Assembly (NCBI GenBank): GCA_947626265.1
Contig: CANQRM010000012.1
Location: forward strand, 23,539-87,538
Source of the DNA: an uncultured Oscillospiraceae bacterium
Lineage (GTDB): Bacteria > Bacillota > Clostridia > Oscillospirales > Oscillospiraceae
Direction of reading: 5' to 3'
DNA length: 64,000 bases
Notes under the pieces: model-generated
The model's database searches: none
Told to the model about the DNA's origin: nothing
The model's input: the letters and a program-made list of their open reading frames with translations, nothing else
Position numbers and translations under genes: made by a program
Part shown: piece after piece, positions 19,468-28,677 of the stretch
How the letters are laid out: the number at the start of each line of letters is the position of its first letter
How positions within the stretch are numbered: position 1 is the stretch's first letter

Positions 19468-20562
19468 CTAAGTCTGTAATTTATCGGCACCCTCAGGCTG
19501 CCCGTTCAGGCCGGTTTCTTTTCCGGAGCTGGAAATATAATCTTCTTTCTTGAATAACCCCCCCCCACTTACTAAATCGAACATAGAGGTACTGCGGCCC
19601 AGATATTTCTCCCGGAATTTCCGGTTCTGCGCCGCCAGACATACAGGGGTCGTCTCCCCAAAATATTTGATGCTGAATCCGTAATCAACGATCTCTTTCA
19701 AAGACTGCTCCTTCACATTTCCGATACTGATATCTATGAACGGGCAGGGCTGGACGTCGCCCAGCGGCGTGACGAACAGCCTGTTCACCGACCAGCACCC
19801 GGAGATGCGCTCTCGGTTCGGGTCATAGAGATCCCACGTATCAAAGGTCGTATTCTTATACTTCTTGCGCAGCTCGCTGAATATCTTCATATCCTCTGCG
19901 TCCATATAGTTATCCTTCCATACGCCATAGGGCATCGCCAGGATAAAGTAGACGCCGAAATCGTTCTCCTGTAGATAGTCCAAAAACTCATACAGCTCAG
20001 GTGAATGGGAATTGTGGTGACCAAAAATGGGCTGCGCCCAGGAGTCCATCCCGGCAGCCTTGACATTTTTCAGCGCCTCCAGCGCCCGCTTATGCGAACC
20101 CTTTACATGGCGTGACTGGTCATGCTCGGCCTCATTGAGGCTGGATATACTAACGCCCACGCTGTCCAGACCCGCCGCGGCCAGGCGCTCCGCCACCTCC
20201 GGCGTCATGAACCACCCGTTGGTGATCAGCACCATGTGGAACCGCTCCGGCCCAAAGGCGTTCATGACCTCGATGAATGAGTCCACATTCACGAGAAGCT
20301 CCCCGCCCTGGAACACTATCTCCCAGATGCCGAGCGCGTCCGCCTCGTCCGCAAGTTTCTTGATCTCCTCCGTGGACAGATGCTCCTTGTTGTATTTCAC
20401 CTCGTTCTGCTCATAGCAGAAATCGCACCTGAAGTTACAGATATTGTGATGGACAAAAGTCAGGCTCCTGGGGATATTCCCGATCTGATACCCATTCCTC
20501 CGCAGCTTGCGGTAAAAGCTGTTCGCCTTTCCGACCACGATCGGCTTATTCATCACGCCCAT
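19468..20562 (-). CDS. Radical SAM protein
   Basis: HHNICNFRCDFCYEQNEV (CxxxCxxC), VFQGGELLVNVDSF, C-terminal CW...CPF.... Confidence 0.9.
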   Translation of the reverse strand: MGVMNKPIVVGKANSFYRKLRRNGYQIGNIPRSLTFVHHNICNFRCDFCYEQNEVKYNKEHLSTEEIKKLADEADALGIWEIVFQGGELLVNVDSFIEVMNAFGPERFHMVLITNGWFMTPEVAERLAAAGLDSVGVSISSLNEAEHDQSRHVKGSHKRALEALKNVKAAGMDSWAQPIFGHHNSHSPELYEFLDYLQENDFGVYFILAMPYGVWKDNYMDAEDMKIFSELRKKYKNTTFDTWDLYDPNRERISGCWSVNRLFVTPLGDVQPCPFIDISIGNVKEQSLKEIVDYGFSIKYFGETTPVCLAAQNRKFREKYLGRSTSMFDLVSGGGLFKKEDYISSSGKETGLNGQPEGADKLQT

Positions 20563-20577
20563 ATGTTTTTTCCTCCT

Positions 20578-21549
20578 TCATTCTTGCAGAGCATCCCAGA
20601 TTCTCTCTGTCGCAGCGTCCACCGTCAGGCCGCACTGCTCCAGAAGATATGAGTAACTGCCGTTTTTCAGATAGGCGTCCGGCATTCCAAGGCTTATGGC
20701 CCTTGGACGGACACCCTCTCCGGCGATCACCTGAGCCACAGCCGAGCCCAGACCGCCGATAACACTGTGTTCTTCCATCGTCACGATGAGCCCTGACCTT
20801 TTTGCGGCCCGGCGGACCGCCTCCGTATCCAAGGGCTTAATCGTATGCATATCCAGCACCGCGCAACCGGCCCCGCGCTCTCTCAGCCTGTCACTGACCT
20901 CTGCGGCCATGTGCGCCATACTGCCGGCTGCAATGATCGTTACGTCCTCCCCTTCCCGGAGAGATATGGCTTTGCCGATCTTGAGATCGATGTCGCCGTT
21001 GTGTATGTTTGGAAACCCCGCTTCACCGGTGAGACGGATGTACACCGGCCCTTCATAAGCCGCCGCAGCCTCTACCGCTTTGACGACCTCCACACAGTCG
21101 GCCGGTGACAGAACGACCATCCCAGGGATCGCACGCATAAGGGCCACATCGTCTGCCCCGAAATGGGAATTGCCCAGGCCGCCCACGGATACGCCGCTGC
21201 TCAGGCCCACTGCTTTGATATTCAGGTGCATGTAGCCCATGTTCATGCGGACCTGGTCCGCGCACCGCATCGTGATGAACGGCGCGAAGGACGACGCGAA
21301 GGGGATGAGCCCCTCTTTGGCAAGCCCGGCGGAGACACCTATCAAGTCCTGCTCCGCAATGCCCACATTCAGATACCGCTCGGGAGCATCTGCCATCAGG
21401 CGGCCAAGCCCGGAAGATGTCCCCAGGTCTGCAGACAGGGCGTATACCCTCTCGTCCCGACCTATCAGCTCATACAAAGCCAGTCCATAGACCGCCCGCG
21501 GTCCCAGGCGGTTCCACTGGCGGATGTTTCTCGCTGTGATCTCCATCAT
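20578..21549 (-). CDS. Transketolase C-terminal subunit
   Basis: YALSADLGTSSGLGRLMADAPERYLNVGIAEQDLIGVSAGLAKEGLIPFASSFAPFITMRCADQVR.... Confidence 0.93.
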   Translation of the reverse strand: MMEITARNIRQWNRLGPRAVYGLALYELIGRDERVYALSADLGTSSGLGRLMADAPERYLNVGIAEQDLIGVSAGLAKEGLIPFASSFAPFITMRCADQVRMNMGYMHLNIKAVGLSSGVSVGGLGNSHFGADDVALMRAIPGMVVLSPADCVEVVKAVEAAAAYEGPVYIRLTGEAGFPNIHNGDIDLKIGKAISLREGEDVTIIAAGSMAHMAAEVSDRLRERGAGCAVLDMHTIKPLDTEAVRRAAKRSGLIVTMEEHSVIGGLGSAVAQVIAGEGVRPRAISLGMPDAYLKNGSYSYLLEQCGLTVDAATERIWDALQE

Positions 21550-22361
21550 GCTCCCGCCTCCAATTCCCGGCAGGCCTGCTCATACAGCTTGTCCGTCAGG
21601 CGATTGTGGTGCCACTCCCCGTTGTTCTCCATAAAGGATATCCCATGGCCCTTGACTGTGTGGCCGATGATCACCCGGGGATGACCGCTCCGCGGGGCCG
21701 TGTTATAGGCTCCAAGTATCTCAGCAACGTCATGCCCGTTTATCTCCAGCGCATCCCAGCCAAAGCTCTCCCATATGTCTTTCAGCCGCATATGGACGAT
21801 CTGTCCGCTGCCGCCGTCGCTCTGCATGTCGTTATCGTCGATGATCGCTGTCAGGTTGTCCAGGCCCCACTGAGAGGCCAGCATAGCCGCCTCCCATACA
21901 GCGCCCTCGTTGCACTCTCCGTTCCCCAGAAGTACGTATATGCGATGCTTCTGTCCTTTGAGTCTTGCGGCTTTCGCCATGCCGACCGCCATGCCGATCC
22001 CCTGGCCCAGGGAACCGTTGGAGCTCTCAATGCCAAGTTCCAGCGCCATGGTCGGATGTGCGCCCAAAACTGTGCCGTCCTGCTGAAAAGTGCTCAGAAG
22101 CTGGTCGGAAATGAAGCCGCACTCCGCCAGCACGGCATAGAAAGCCAGCACACAGTGCCCCTTGCTCAAAATGAAACGGTCACGCTCCGGCCACTGCGGA
22201 TTTGACGGGTCATAACGAATCACGCTCTTATATAGAACGGTCAGCAGCTCCGCCATGGACAGCGAGCCGCCCAGATGGGTCCTCCCGCCGCAGGCATTCG
22301 CCATGGTGAGCATACGCTTTTTCACGTTAAGAACAGCACTTCTCAGCTCGTCCTCTCCCAT
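21546..22361 (-). CDS. Transketolase N-terminal subunit
   Basis: GGRTHLGGSLSMAELLTVLY, GSLGQGIGMAVGMAKA, LLGNGECNEGAVWEAAMLASQWGLDNLTAIIDDNDMQ (TPP-binding); 4-nt overlap with next gene. Confidence 0.93.
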   Translation of the reverse strand: MGEDELRSAVLNVKKRMLTMANACGGRTHLGGSLSMAELLTVLYKSVIRYDPSNPQWPERDRFILSKGHCVLAFYAVLAECGFISDQLLSTFQQDGTVLGAHPTMALELGIESSNGSLGQGIGMAVGMAKAARLKGQKHRIYVLLGNGECNEGAVWEAAMLASQWGLDNLTAIIDDNDMQSDGGSGQIVHMRLKDIWESFGWDALEINGHDVAEILGAYNTAPRSGHPRVIIGHTVKGHGISFMENNGEWHHNRLTDKLYEQACRELEAGA

Positions 22362-22394
22362 TGGGCTTACCTCCTTCCCTTAATACATAAAGAT

Positions 22395-23141
22395 TCACCG
22401 CATGCCCCCGTCGATCCGCAGGACCTGGCCGGTCACATAGGATGAGCGATCAGACAAGAGGTACGTCACCATATCCGCTACCTCCGACACTGTGCCTTTT
22501 CTCTTCAGTGCGGTCGCAGCAAGGACCTCTTCCGCCATCGCCGAGGCGATCTGTCCGCCCATGTCCGTATCTATGATCCCCGGCGCGACAGCATTGACCC
22601 GGATACCGAACGAGGCCAGTTCGCTGGCCAGTTTTCGCGTAGCGCCGATCACCGCCGCTTTGCTGGATACATAAGAAAGCTGTGCCGGCTCGCCGCCCAG
22701 CGCCGCTACAGACGCGATGTTGACGATACTGCCTGACCGGTTCCGCATGAGGTTTTTCAAAAGCCTCTGCGTGAAAAAGAGGGGCCCAAAAAAGTTGACC
22801 TCGAATGTCTCCCGTATCTCCTGTATGCCGGTCATGGGGAAGGATCGGACGGGTCCAACGACGCCCGCGTTGTTGACGATGCCGCTGATGGGCCGCTTTT
22901 CCGACAGGATAAGCGAGGCAGCGTTTTTGATGCTCTCCTCGTCGGAGACGTCCAGCGTCACAGGCACCGCCGGAACACCATTCTCTTCTCCAAGTGTTCG
23001 GAGCCATGCCTCTGCAGCGCTGTCCACTGTCCGCATACACGCCCATACACCGGCGCCGCTGCAGGCGCATGCTTCCGCGATCGCCCTGCCTATGCCACGG
23101 TTGGCGCCTGTCACCACAATGTTCTTTCCTGAAAGCAGCAT
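22395..23141 (-). CDS. SDR-family 3-oxoacyl-ACP reductase-like
   Basis: VVTGANRGIGRAIAEA, NNAG, SIVNIASVAA...YVSSKAAVIG, VAPGIIDTDM. Confidence 0.92.
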   Translation of the reverse strand: MLLSGKNIVVTGANRGIGRAIAEACACSGAGVWACMRTVDSAAEAWLRTLGEENGVPAVPVTLDVSDEESIKNAASLILSEKRPISGIVNNAGVVGPVRSFPMTGIQEIRETFEVNFFGPLFFTQRLLKNLMRNRSGSIVNIASVAALGGEPAQLSYVSSKAAVIGATRKLASELASFGIRVNAVAPGIIDTDMGGQIASAMAEEVLAATALKRKGTVSEVADMVTYLLSDRSSYVTGQVLRIDGGMR

Positions 23142-23143
23142 CG

Positions 23144-23614
23144 TCACGTCCCCTTGTTTACATTTGGGATATCGTCCAGGACCGCCAATACGAACTCCGC
23201 CTCGCAACACACCGTATCGCCTACACTGATCTTCCCACCGATCGTCGCGATGCCGCGTTTGAACCTGTTTATCTCCGTGTCCACGCGGATCGTATCGCCT
23301 GGCCGGATGTGCCCGGTGAATTTAGCCTCCGTCACCTTCACCACATTGGTGGTCTTGTCCTTGTATCCATCCAGCAGCTTGATGGCCAAAGCGCTCGTCT
23401 GGAACATCGTCTCCAGTTGGAGGACGCCCGGCATCATGGGATCGCCGGGAAAATGGCAATCAAAAAACCATGCGTCCTCCGGTATCGTTCTCTCCATGCG
23501 GCTGCTCTTCCCCGGCTCGACCAAGACCTCATCAACGAAAAGAAGGGGTTCTCTGTTTTTCAGGTATGTATATATACCCTCGATATCCAGTTTTACCAAC
23601 TTTCTCTCCGTCAC
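23144..23614 (-). CDS. FabZ-like 3-hydroxyacyl-ACP dehydratase
   Basis: FFDCHFPGDPMMPGVLQLETMFQTSALAI. Confidence 0.88.
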   Translation of the reverse strand: MTERKLVKLDIEGIYTYLKNREPLLFVDEVLVEPGKSSRMERTIPEDAWFFDCHFPGDPMMPGVLQLETMFQTSALAIKLLDGYKDKTTNVVKVTEAKFTGHIRPGDTIRVDTEINRFKRGIATIGGKISVGDTVCCEAEFVLAVLDDIPNVNKGT

Positions 23615-23847
23615 AGTTCCACGTGATACTTTCTCAGTATCTCCATGCCCTTCTTATAGCTAGAGAAATCGATGATATCATCGGTTTCCATCTCGATATC
23701 GAACGCATCCTCCAACTCCGCGACAAGGCTCATATGCCCAACGCTGTCCCACTCCTTGATGTCCTGGTAGTTCAGGTCATCAAGGATATTCTCGTCAGCA
23801 TTAAGTGCAGTAATAAAGGCCTGTCTGTACTTTTCAAGATTTGTCAT
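23611..23847 (-). CDS. Acyl carrier protein 1
   Basis: 78 aa with DSVGHMSLVAELEDAFDIEM phosphopantetheine-site motif (Ser of DSVGH). Confidence 0.87.
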   Translation of the reverse strand: MTNLEKYRQAFITALNADENILDDLNYQDIKEWDSVGHMSLVAELEDAFDIEMETDDIIDFSSYKKGMEILRKYHVEL

Positions 23848-24017
23848 TTTAATTTCCTCCTAAAGAATCTGGTTATTCATTATGAAATGCGCAAAACGAT
23901 AAATACTAAAACCAACCGTTTTCAAGGTGAAGATATTATTCTCAAAATCACCCCCTACACCTTACATTTGTAAGCAATCGTCAGCTATATGGAAACGCCG
24001 CAAGAACATCTCTCCAC

Positions 24018-24251
24018 TTACTCCATCTGCCCCAAGAGATCGCCGACAGTCTTGCAGCTTTTCAGTTCACCGGCGCCGATCTGTTTGTCGAACTCATCGT
24101 CCAGCATCACGATGAAGTTGACCGAGGCCAGCGAGTCCCATTTTACAATATCGTCCAGAGCCATATCTTCCGACAGCTCCGAAACCTCTACGCCCATCAC
24201 GTCCGCTAGCATTTCAAGTTTCTTTTCATTCGTCATTGTTTTTACCTCCAA
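24018..24251 (-). CDS. Acyl carrier protein 2
   Basis: 77 aa with KWDSLASVNFIVMLDDEF. Confidence 0.85.
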   Translation of the reverse strand: MEVKTMTNEKKLEMLADVMGVEVSELSEDMALDDIVKWDSLASVNFIVMLDDEFDKQIGAGELKSCKTVGDLLGQME

Positions 24252-24279
24252 AATAGTATTATTTGATTTTGCTTGTATA

Positions 24280-25338
24280 TCACGGTGCCGTCACTGTGCA
24301 GTCATTATCATCATCATAGTAGTTCCTTGTAAAAAACATATCGGCGAGCATATCCTTGGCCAGAAATATATCCGCTACGCCCCAGGATAGGCCCACACCG
24401 AGTCCAGAGGCCAAAACATGAACATCGCTCCCATGCTCCCGGTTCAATATATCTGTCGCTATCACGATCGGGATAGACGCCGCACTGGTATTCCCAAACT
24501 TTGTGAGTGTCAACGGCACCTTCTCCGGGGGCAGCTTACACCATTTGATGATCCGGCCAATGACCTTTTCATTGGCTTGATAAAACGCATAGAGATCAAT
24601 GTCGTCCCTCTGGATATCAAAGCGTTCCATAAACTCTATGATCGATTTTGGGACCTCTCGGATAGAAAAGGCAAATACATCTACACTGGAAGTCTTTACG
24701 TGGTTATTCTCTCCATGTGGATGCCGCTCGCCACCGTCCCTGGCAAAAATACTCTTGAACTTATTTCCGTCTGTCAGCAGGAGATAATGGATCGGATAAG
24801 CAGCCCTTTCATCTTTTTCCAGTGCTGTAGCCGTCCCAGCATCACCATATAACAATCCTGATGTACTTTGGGGATCGACCGCCTTACTGGAATTCTCTCC
24901 GCACAGAAGCAGCGCCCTCTTCACATCACTCGTTTGCATAAGAGAGCCGATCGTTGCCAGACCATATACATAGGCGGAGCAGCCCATATTGATATCCTCT
25001 GCGATACACTCAACAGATAACCCGAGGCGATGCTGAAGGACACATGCCGTCGCGGGAGCCAAATAATCAAAAGATGAAGAAATATAAATGAGTGCTCCTA
25101 TGCTCTCCCGCTCCCAGCCCAGTTTATTCAGCAGCGCCTCCGCCGCCTCATAGCAAAGGTCTGAGGCAAGCTGTTTCTCCAGTGTCCGGCAGGTAGACGT
25201 GACGCCTGTCCCCTCCTCAAAACGCTTCAGCTCTTCCGCGTCGAACAGATCTGTTCTCTCCCTGGTAAATACTCTGTTGTCCGGGAGCGCACAGGTGATC
25301 CCTCTCAGCGAAACATTGTGGATCGTTCCAAATGGCAT
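24280..25338 (-). CDS. FabH-like (KASIII) 3-oxoacyl-ACP synthase
   Basis: IGALIYISSSFDYLAPATACVLQHRLGL...DINMGCSAYVYGL (active-site Cys), LLCGENSSKAVDP, GLLYGDAGTATALE, FGNTSAASIPIV. Confidence 0.9.
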   Translation of the reverse strand: MPFGTIHNVSLRGITCALPDNRVFTRERTDLFDAEELKRFEEGTGVTSTCRTLEKQLASDLCYEAAEALLNKLGWERESIGALIYISSSFDYLAPATACVLQHRLGLSVECIAEDINMGCSAYVYGLATIGSLMQTSDVKRALLLCGENSSKAVDPQSTSGLLYGDAGTATALEKDERAAYPIHYLLLTDGNKFKSIFARDGGERHPHGENNHVKTSSVDVFAFSIREVPKSIIEFMERFDIQRDDIDLYAFYQANEKVIGRIIKWCKLPPEKVPLTLTKFGNTSAASIPIVIATDILNREHGSDVHVLASGLGVGLSWGVADIFLAKDMLADMFFTRNYYDDDNDCTVTAP

Positions 25339-25375
25339 ATGAGTTTTCCTCCTCTCTCTTATTTCGGGCAGGCGT

Positions 25376-26947
25376 TCAGAACTGCTGATATATGAACGCC
25401 GCCGCGTTGTAGCCGGGGCCATATATGCCAAAAATCAGAACGGCAAATATCCCGGCAAAATACACTGTCCACCGCACAAAGATATTGCACCGGGCAATAC
25501 GGTCGCGGATAACGCACCGCTCCTGCACGATATCCACCGCCAGAAGAAAAACGACCAAAATAACAGAAAGCACACAGTTGGCCCGATCTAATCCATATGT
25601 ATAGAGCGTGCCATCCAGTAGCAGCCAAGGCCTGATGCTTGTCAGCATACTCTTGCATACTGTAAACATATTACCCATGCTTTTTGTCAGAACGGTAATA
25701 TTGCAGACGGCGACAAGGGCAAACGTCCTCACGCTCTGAAAACAACGAAACCCAAAGCTGTCCGTATGGATATGCAGACGCTCCGATAGTGCCGGTATCT
25801 TGTTCTCAAACAGGGAGGACAGCGTAAACAGCACCGTCCAGTACAGTCCATGGATGACATACATTATCCCCACGTTATGCCAAAGTCCGATAATGAGGAA
25901 AACGCAGGCGGTGGGTATGATGGCCATGAGCTTTTTCGCCATCTCAGCACTGCAATGCTTCCTGAGTTTCTTTCGTACCTTGCCCAAGCCATGCGATGTG
26001 AGAAGCGGCATATAGATATAATCCTTCAGCCAGTTGAAAAGGCTCATATGCCAGCGGCGCCAAAACTCAGGTATTGTTCTGGACAGGAATGGCCGGTCAA
26101 AGTTCTTGTCCAGCTTCACGCCCAAGACATCCGAGATCCCGGTGATAATGTCCATGCAGCCGCTGAAATCCGCATAAAACTGGAATTCCGCAAATATGAG
26201 CCCTATGACGAATACGCTCCCCCCAACGGCGTTCACATCCGCAAACACGGCATTTACGAATATCCCCAGCCGGTCGGCGACCACCATCTTCTTGAACAGG
26301 CCCCACAGCGCAAGCTGTGCGCCCTTGCAGAACCGGTCGTAGTCCGGGAACGTGAGCTTATCGAACTGCGGCAGCAACCGTTCGTATCTGGGGATAGGCC
26401 CCTCCACCACTTGGGGAAAGTAGATCATGCACAGCAGCAGCTTTGCATAGTTTTTCTCCGCCTCCACCGCCCGCCAATGGATATCCACCAGATAGCCTAC
26501 CGATGAAAACGTATAGTACGAAATGCCCAACGGCACAATGATCTTCAATGCGAGGCTGTTTCCTGTCAGGCTGTTGAACAGCCCCACCGCCTTTATGCCG
26601 ACCTTGCACCAGCAGAGGATGCCTACGCTCACCAGCAGGGCCAGCACCAGGACGCGCTTGCTTTTCGCCGTGTATTGCTGCTTGACCTGTTTCTTTTCCT
26701 CGGGCGTGTACTTTCGATTCTTGGCAAGCTTGTCATATTCCCGCCAGATGTTCTGCATCCTGCGGGACGCCGCATACACCACCACAGATGTGCTGAGAAC
26801 GAACGCCATCTTATCCAGGCCGTTGCTGGCATAGAAAATCAGGCTGAACACCAGCAGGACGACCCATTTATACTTGTTGGGCGTCAGCACGTACACTGCC
26901 AGCAGGCATACGAGGAACACCAAAAACACCAATGATATATAACTCAT
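25376..26947 (-). CDS. MBOAT-family O-acyltransferase (AlgI/DltB-like)
   Basis: VPLGISYYTFSSVGYLVDI, PQVVEGPIPRYERLLPQ, DFSGCMDIITGISDVLG, FLSRTIPEFWRRWHMSLFNWLKDYIYMPL, FLIIGLWHNVGIMYVIHGLYW (catalytic His). Confidence 0.93.
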   Translation of the reverse strand: MSYISLVFLVFLVCLLAVYVLTPNKYKWVVLLVFSLIFYASNGLDKMAFVLSTSVVVYAASRRMQNIWREYDKLAKNRKYTPEEKKQVKQQYTAKSKRVLVLALLVSVGILCWCKVGIKAVGLFNSLTGNSLALKIIVPLGISYYTFSSVGYLVDIHWRAVEAEKNYAKLLLCMIYFPQVVEGPIPRYERLLPQFDKLTFPDYDRFCKGAQLALWGLFKKMVVADRLGIFVNAVFADVNAVGGSVFVIGLIFAEFQFYADFSGCMDIITGISDVLGVKLDKNFDRPFLSRTIPEFWRRWHMSLFNWLKDYIYMPLLTSHGLGKVRKKLRKHCSAEMAKKLMAIIPTACVFLIIGLWHNVGIMYVIHGLYWTVLFTLSSLFENKIPALSERLHIHTDSFGFRCFQSVRTFALVAVCNITVLTKSMGNMFTVCKSMLTSIRPWLLLDGTLYTYGLDRANCVLSVILVVFLLAVDIVQERCVIRDRIARCNIFVRWTVYFAGIFAVLIFGIYGPGYNAAAFIYQQF

Positions 26948-26997
26948 CTTATATCTCCAATTATTCCTTTCGTCAGCGGTCATTTTAGGCGGTACGC

Positions 26998-28677
26998 CTA
27001 TACGCCTATCCCGTTTTCAGCATCCAGGCGCATGAGGTACTCCTCATATTCCCGCAGGTCCGTGTAAACAGTCCGCTCCGCCCGCTGATTACCCGCATAT
27101 GTATCAAAGGAGACCCTATCCAGTACCAGACCGGACACGTTGTCGTATACCACGATGTTGATGCCTCTACTATTCTGTGAGTAGTTACTACCATTAATTA
27201 TGATTTTCGATTCTGAACCCAGCCGCCAGCCACAGCTGGTGACGGTGTAAGGAATGCCGTTCCGCATCTGTCCGTTATACACCAATCGCTGGTTGGAGGA
27301 CGCCTCATAGACCACCTGCCCGTTTTCCTTTATCGCCAGAAAGGAGTCGTTGTACGAAAGAGTATCAAAGTCTGTCTGGAGGCCAAAATCATTCAGGGCC
27401 TGACGGCTCTCCGGCGACAGGTTCAGCATCATATCATCCGATGCTGAAAAGAAGACCGTCACATCCTCCCAGCCGCTTAGCTCCTCCAAATAGGGGATCA
27501 GATCCAACGTCGTGCTCAGGTCCTCCAGCCGGCACACTGCGTCAAAGATCGGCAAGTCTTCGTCATAGTCCTCACAGTAGGCCGGTGAACAAGACAGAAT
27601 GTTTTGCAGATAGGTTGTAAAGAATGACGTTATTCTTATGCTCCCTAAATAGTTCAGATGAGTTCCGCCGTCATTGGTATCTGTTCCAAAGTCTATTGCG
27701 CAGTCGAAATCATATAAAAGATCCAAATATCGAATGCCACATTCCTCAGCAATCGCTTTTACCCTATCTGAGCACAGTCTGGGCCAGGAACTGTCATATT
27801 GCGGGTAATTGATCTGCGGTATCTTCATCAGGATCAGCTCTGCGCCGTTTTCCTCGCAAAGTGTCTTCATTTCCAGGAGCGTATCAATATTGCGCTCTGG
27901 CACATCGGTGTTGAGTAACCTCTTCCCATTCGCCCCCGGGCTCTCACCAATAACAGTCTGAAGTGTTCCTTTGATATACTCGTTTTTCCAGAGCGTGTTA
28001 TTGTAGTTGGCATCCGCTATTTCGTTCATCAAGTCCACTGTAACGGTTGCCGCTTCCACCTTTATACCGCTGTAATTTCCCTTTCTGTACAGGTTCTTCT
28101 CCTCCTGTAAGATTTGGAAATCCACCTTGCTCAATTCTTTCCATCTCTCATGGTATTGATATATCGGAAAATAAGCATCGATAAACGCATCTACCCGCTT
28201 TTCTTTTGGATAGTTCTGCGCATAAGCTGACGCGAGAGGGGCCTTACTGGCCAGCGTCATTGAATCAAATAACCAGTGGTATGGAGCGGCGTCAAAGCCC
28301 GTAAAAAGTGTACTTACTTCGTAAAACACATATTTTGGCTTTACCTTCTCAAAGGCCAATTTTAGGAGAGCCGAACTCGCGTTGATTGGTTGATTGGGGC
28401 TTGACAGATTAAAGGTTGCTACCCCTGCGTCTTCATATATCCGCATAGGATCGATGCTGAACTCAGAAGTGCTAACTCCAACAAACAGAGCTTGTATATC
28501 ATCCTTTGAGTCCAGCGTCTCGAATTCCCGCAGCATGTATTCGGGACCAAAATCCATCTTTGGGTACCGCCAATCCGGCGTCAGGACCTCTTGAACGACA
28601 GCAAAGAGTACCCCCCCCCAGAGGCAAAAAACGACGACTCTCAGCCATATATGCCTTTTCTTCATTCTTCCGCTCAT
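26998..28677 (-). CDS. Exported SGNH-like (AlgJ/AlgX/DltD-type) protein with C-terminal ILEI/FAM3-like domain
   Basis: N-terminal TM; LFVGVSTSEFSIDP (Ser), DTNDGGTHLNYLGS (Asp-His); C-terminal ...DVTVFFSASDDMMLNLSPESRQALNDFGLQTDFDTLSYNDSFLAI...INGSNYSQNSRGINIVVYD...FDTY. Confidence 0.8.
   Translation of the reverse strand: MSGRMKKRHIWLRVVVFCLWGGVLFAVVQEVLTPDWRYPKMDFGPEYMLREFETLDSKDDIQALFVGVSTSEFSIDPMRIYEDAGVATFNLSSPNQPINASSALLKLAFEKVKPKYVFYEVSTLFTGFDAAPYHWLFDSMTLASKAPLASAYAQNYPKEKRVDAFIDAYFPIYQYHERWKELSKVDFQILQEEKNLYRKGNYSGIKVEAATVTVDLMNEIADANYNNTLWKNEYIKGTLQTVIGESPGANGKRLLNTDVPERNIDTLLEMKTLCEENGAELILMKIPQINYPQYDSSWPRLCSDRVKAIAEECGIRYLDLLYDFDCAIDFGTDTNDGGTHLNYLGSIRITSFFTTYLQNILSCSPAYCEDYDEDLPIFDAVCRLEDLSTTLDLIPYLEELSGWEDVTVFFSASDDMMLNLSPESRQALNDFGLQTDFDTLSYNDSFLAIKENGQVVYEASSNQRLVYNGQMRNGIPYTVTSCGWRLGSESKIIINGSNYSQNSRGINIVVYDNVSGLVLDRVSFDTYAGNQRAERTVYTDLREYEEYLMRLDAENGIGV

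Noticed and set aside
23848-24017. Palindrome CTTACATTTGTAAG in the ACP1-ACP2 gap as an internal promoter/operator
   Set aside because: Short and no convincing -35/-10 pair; may be chance in AT-rich spacer.
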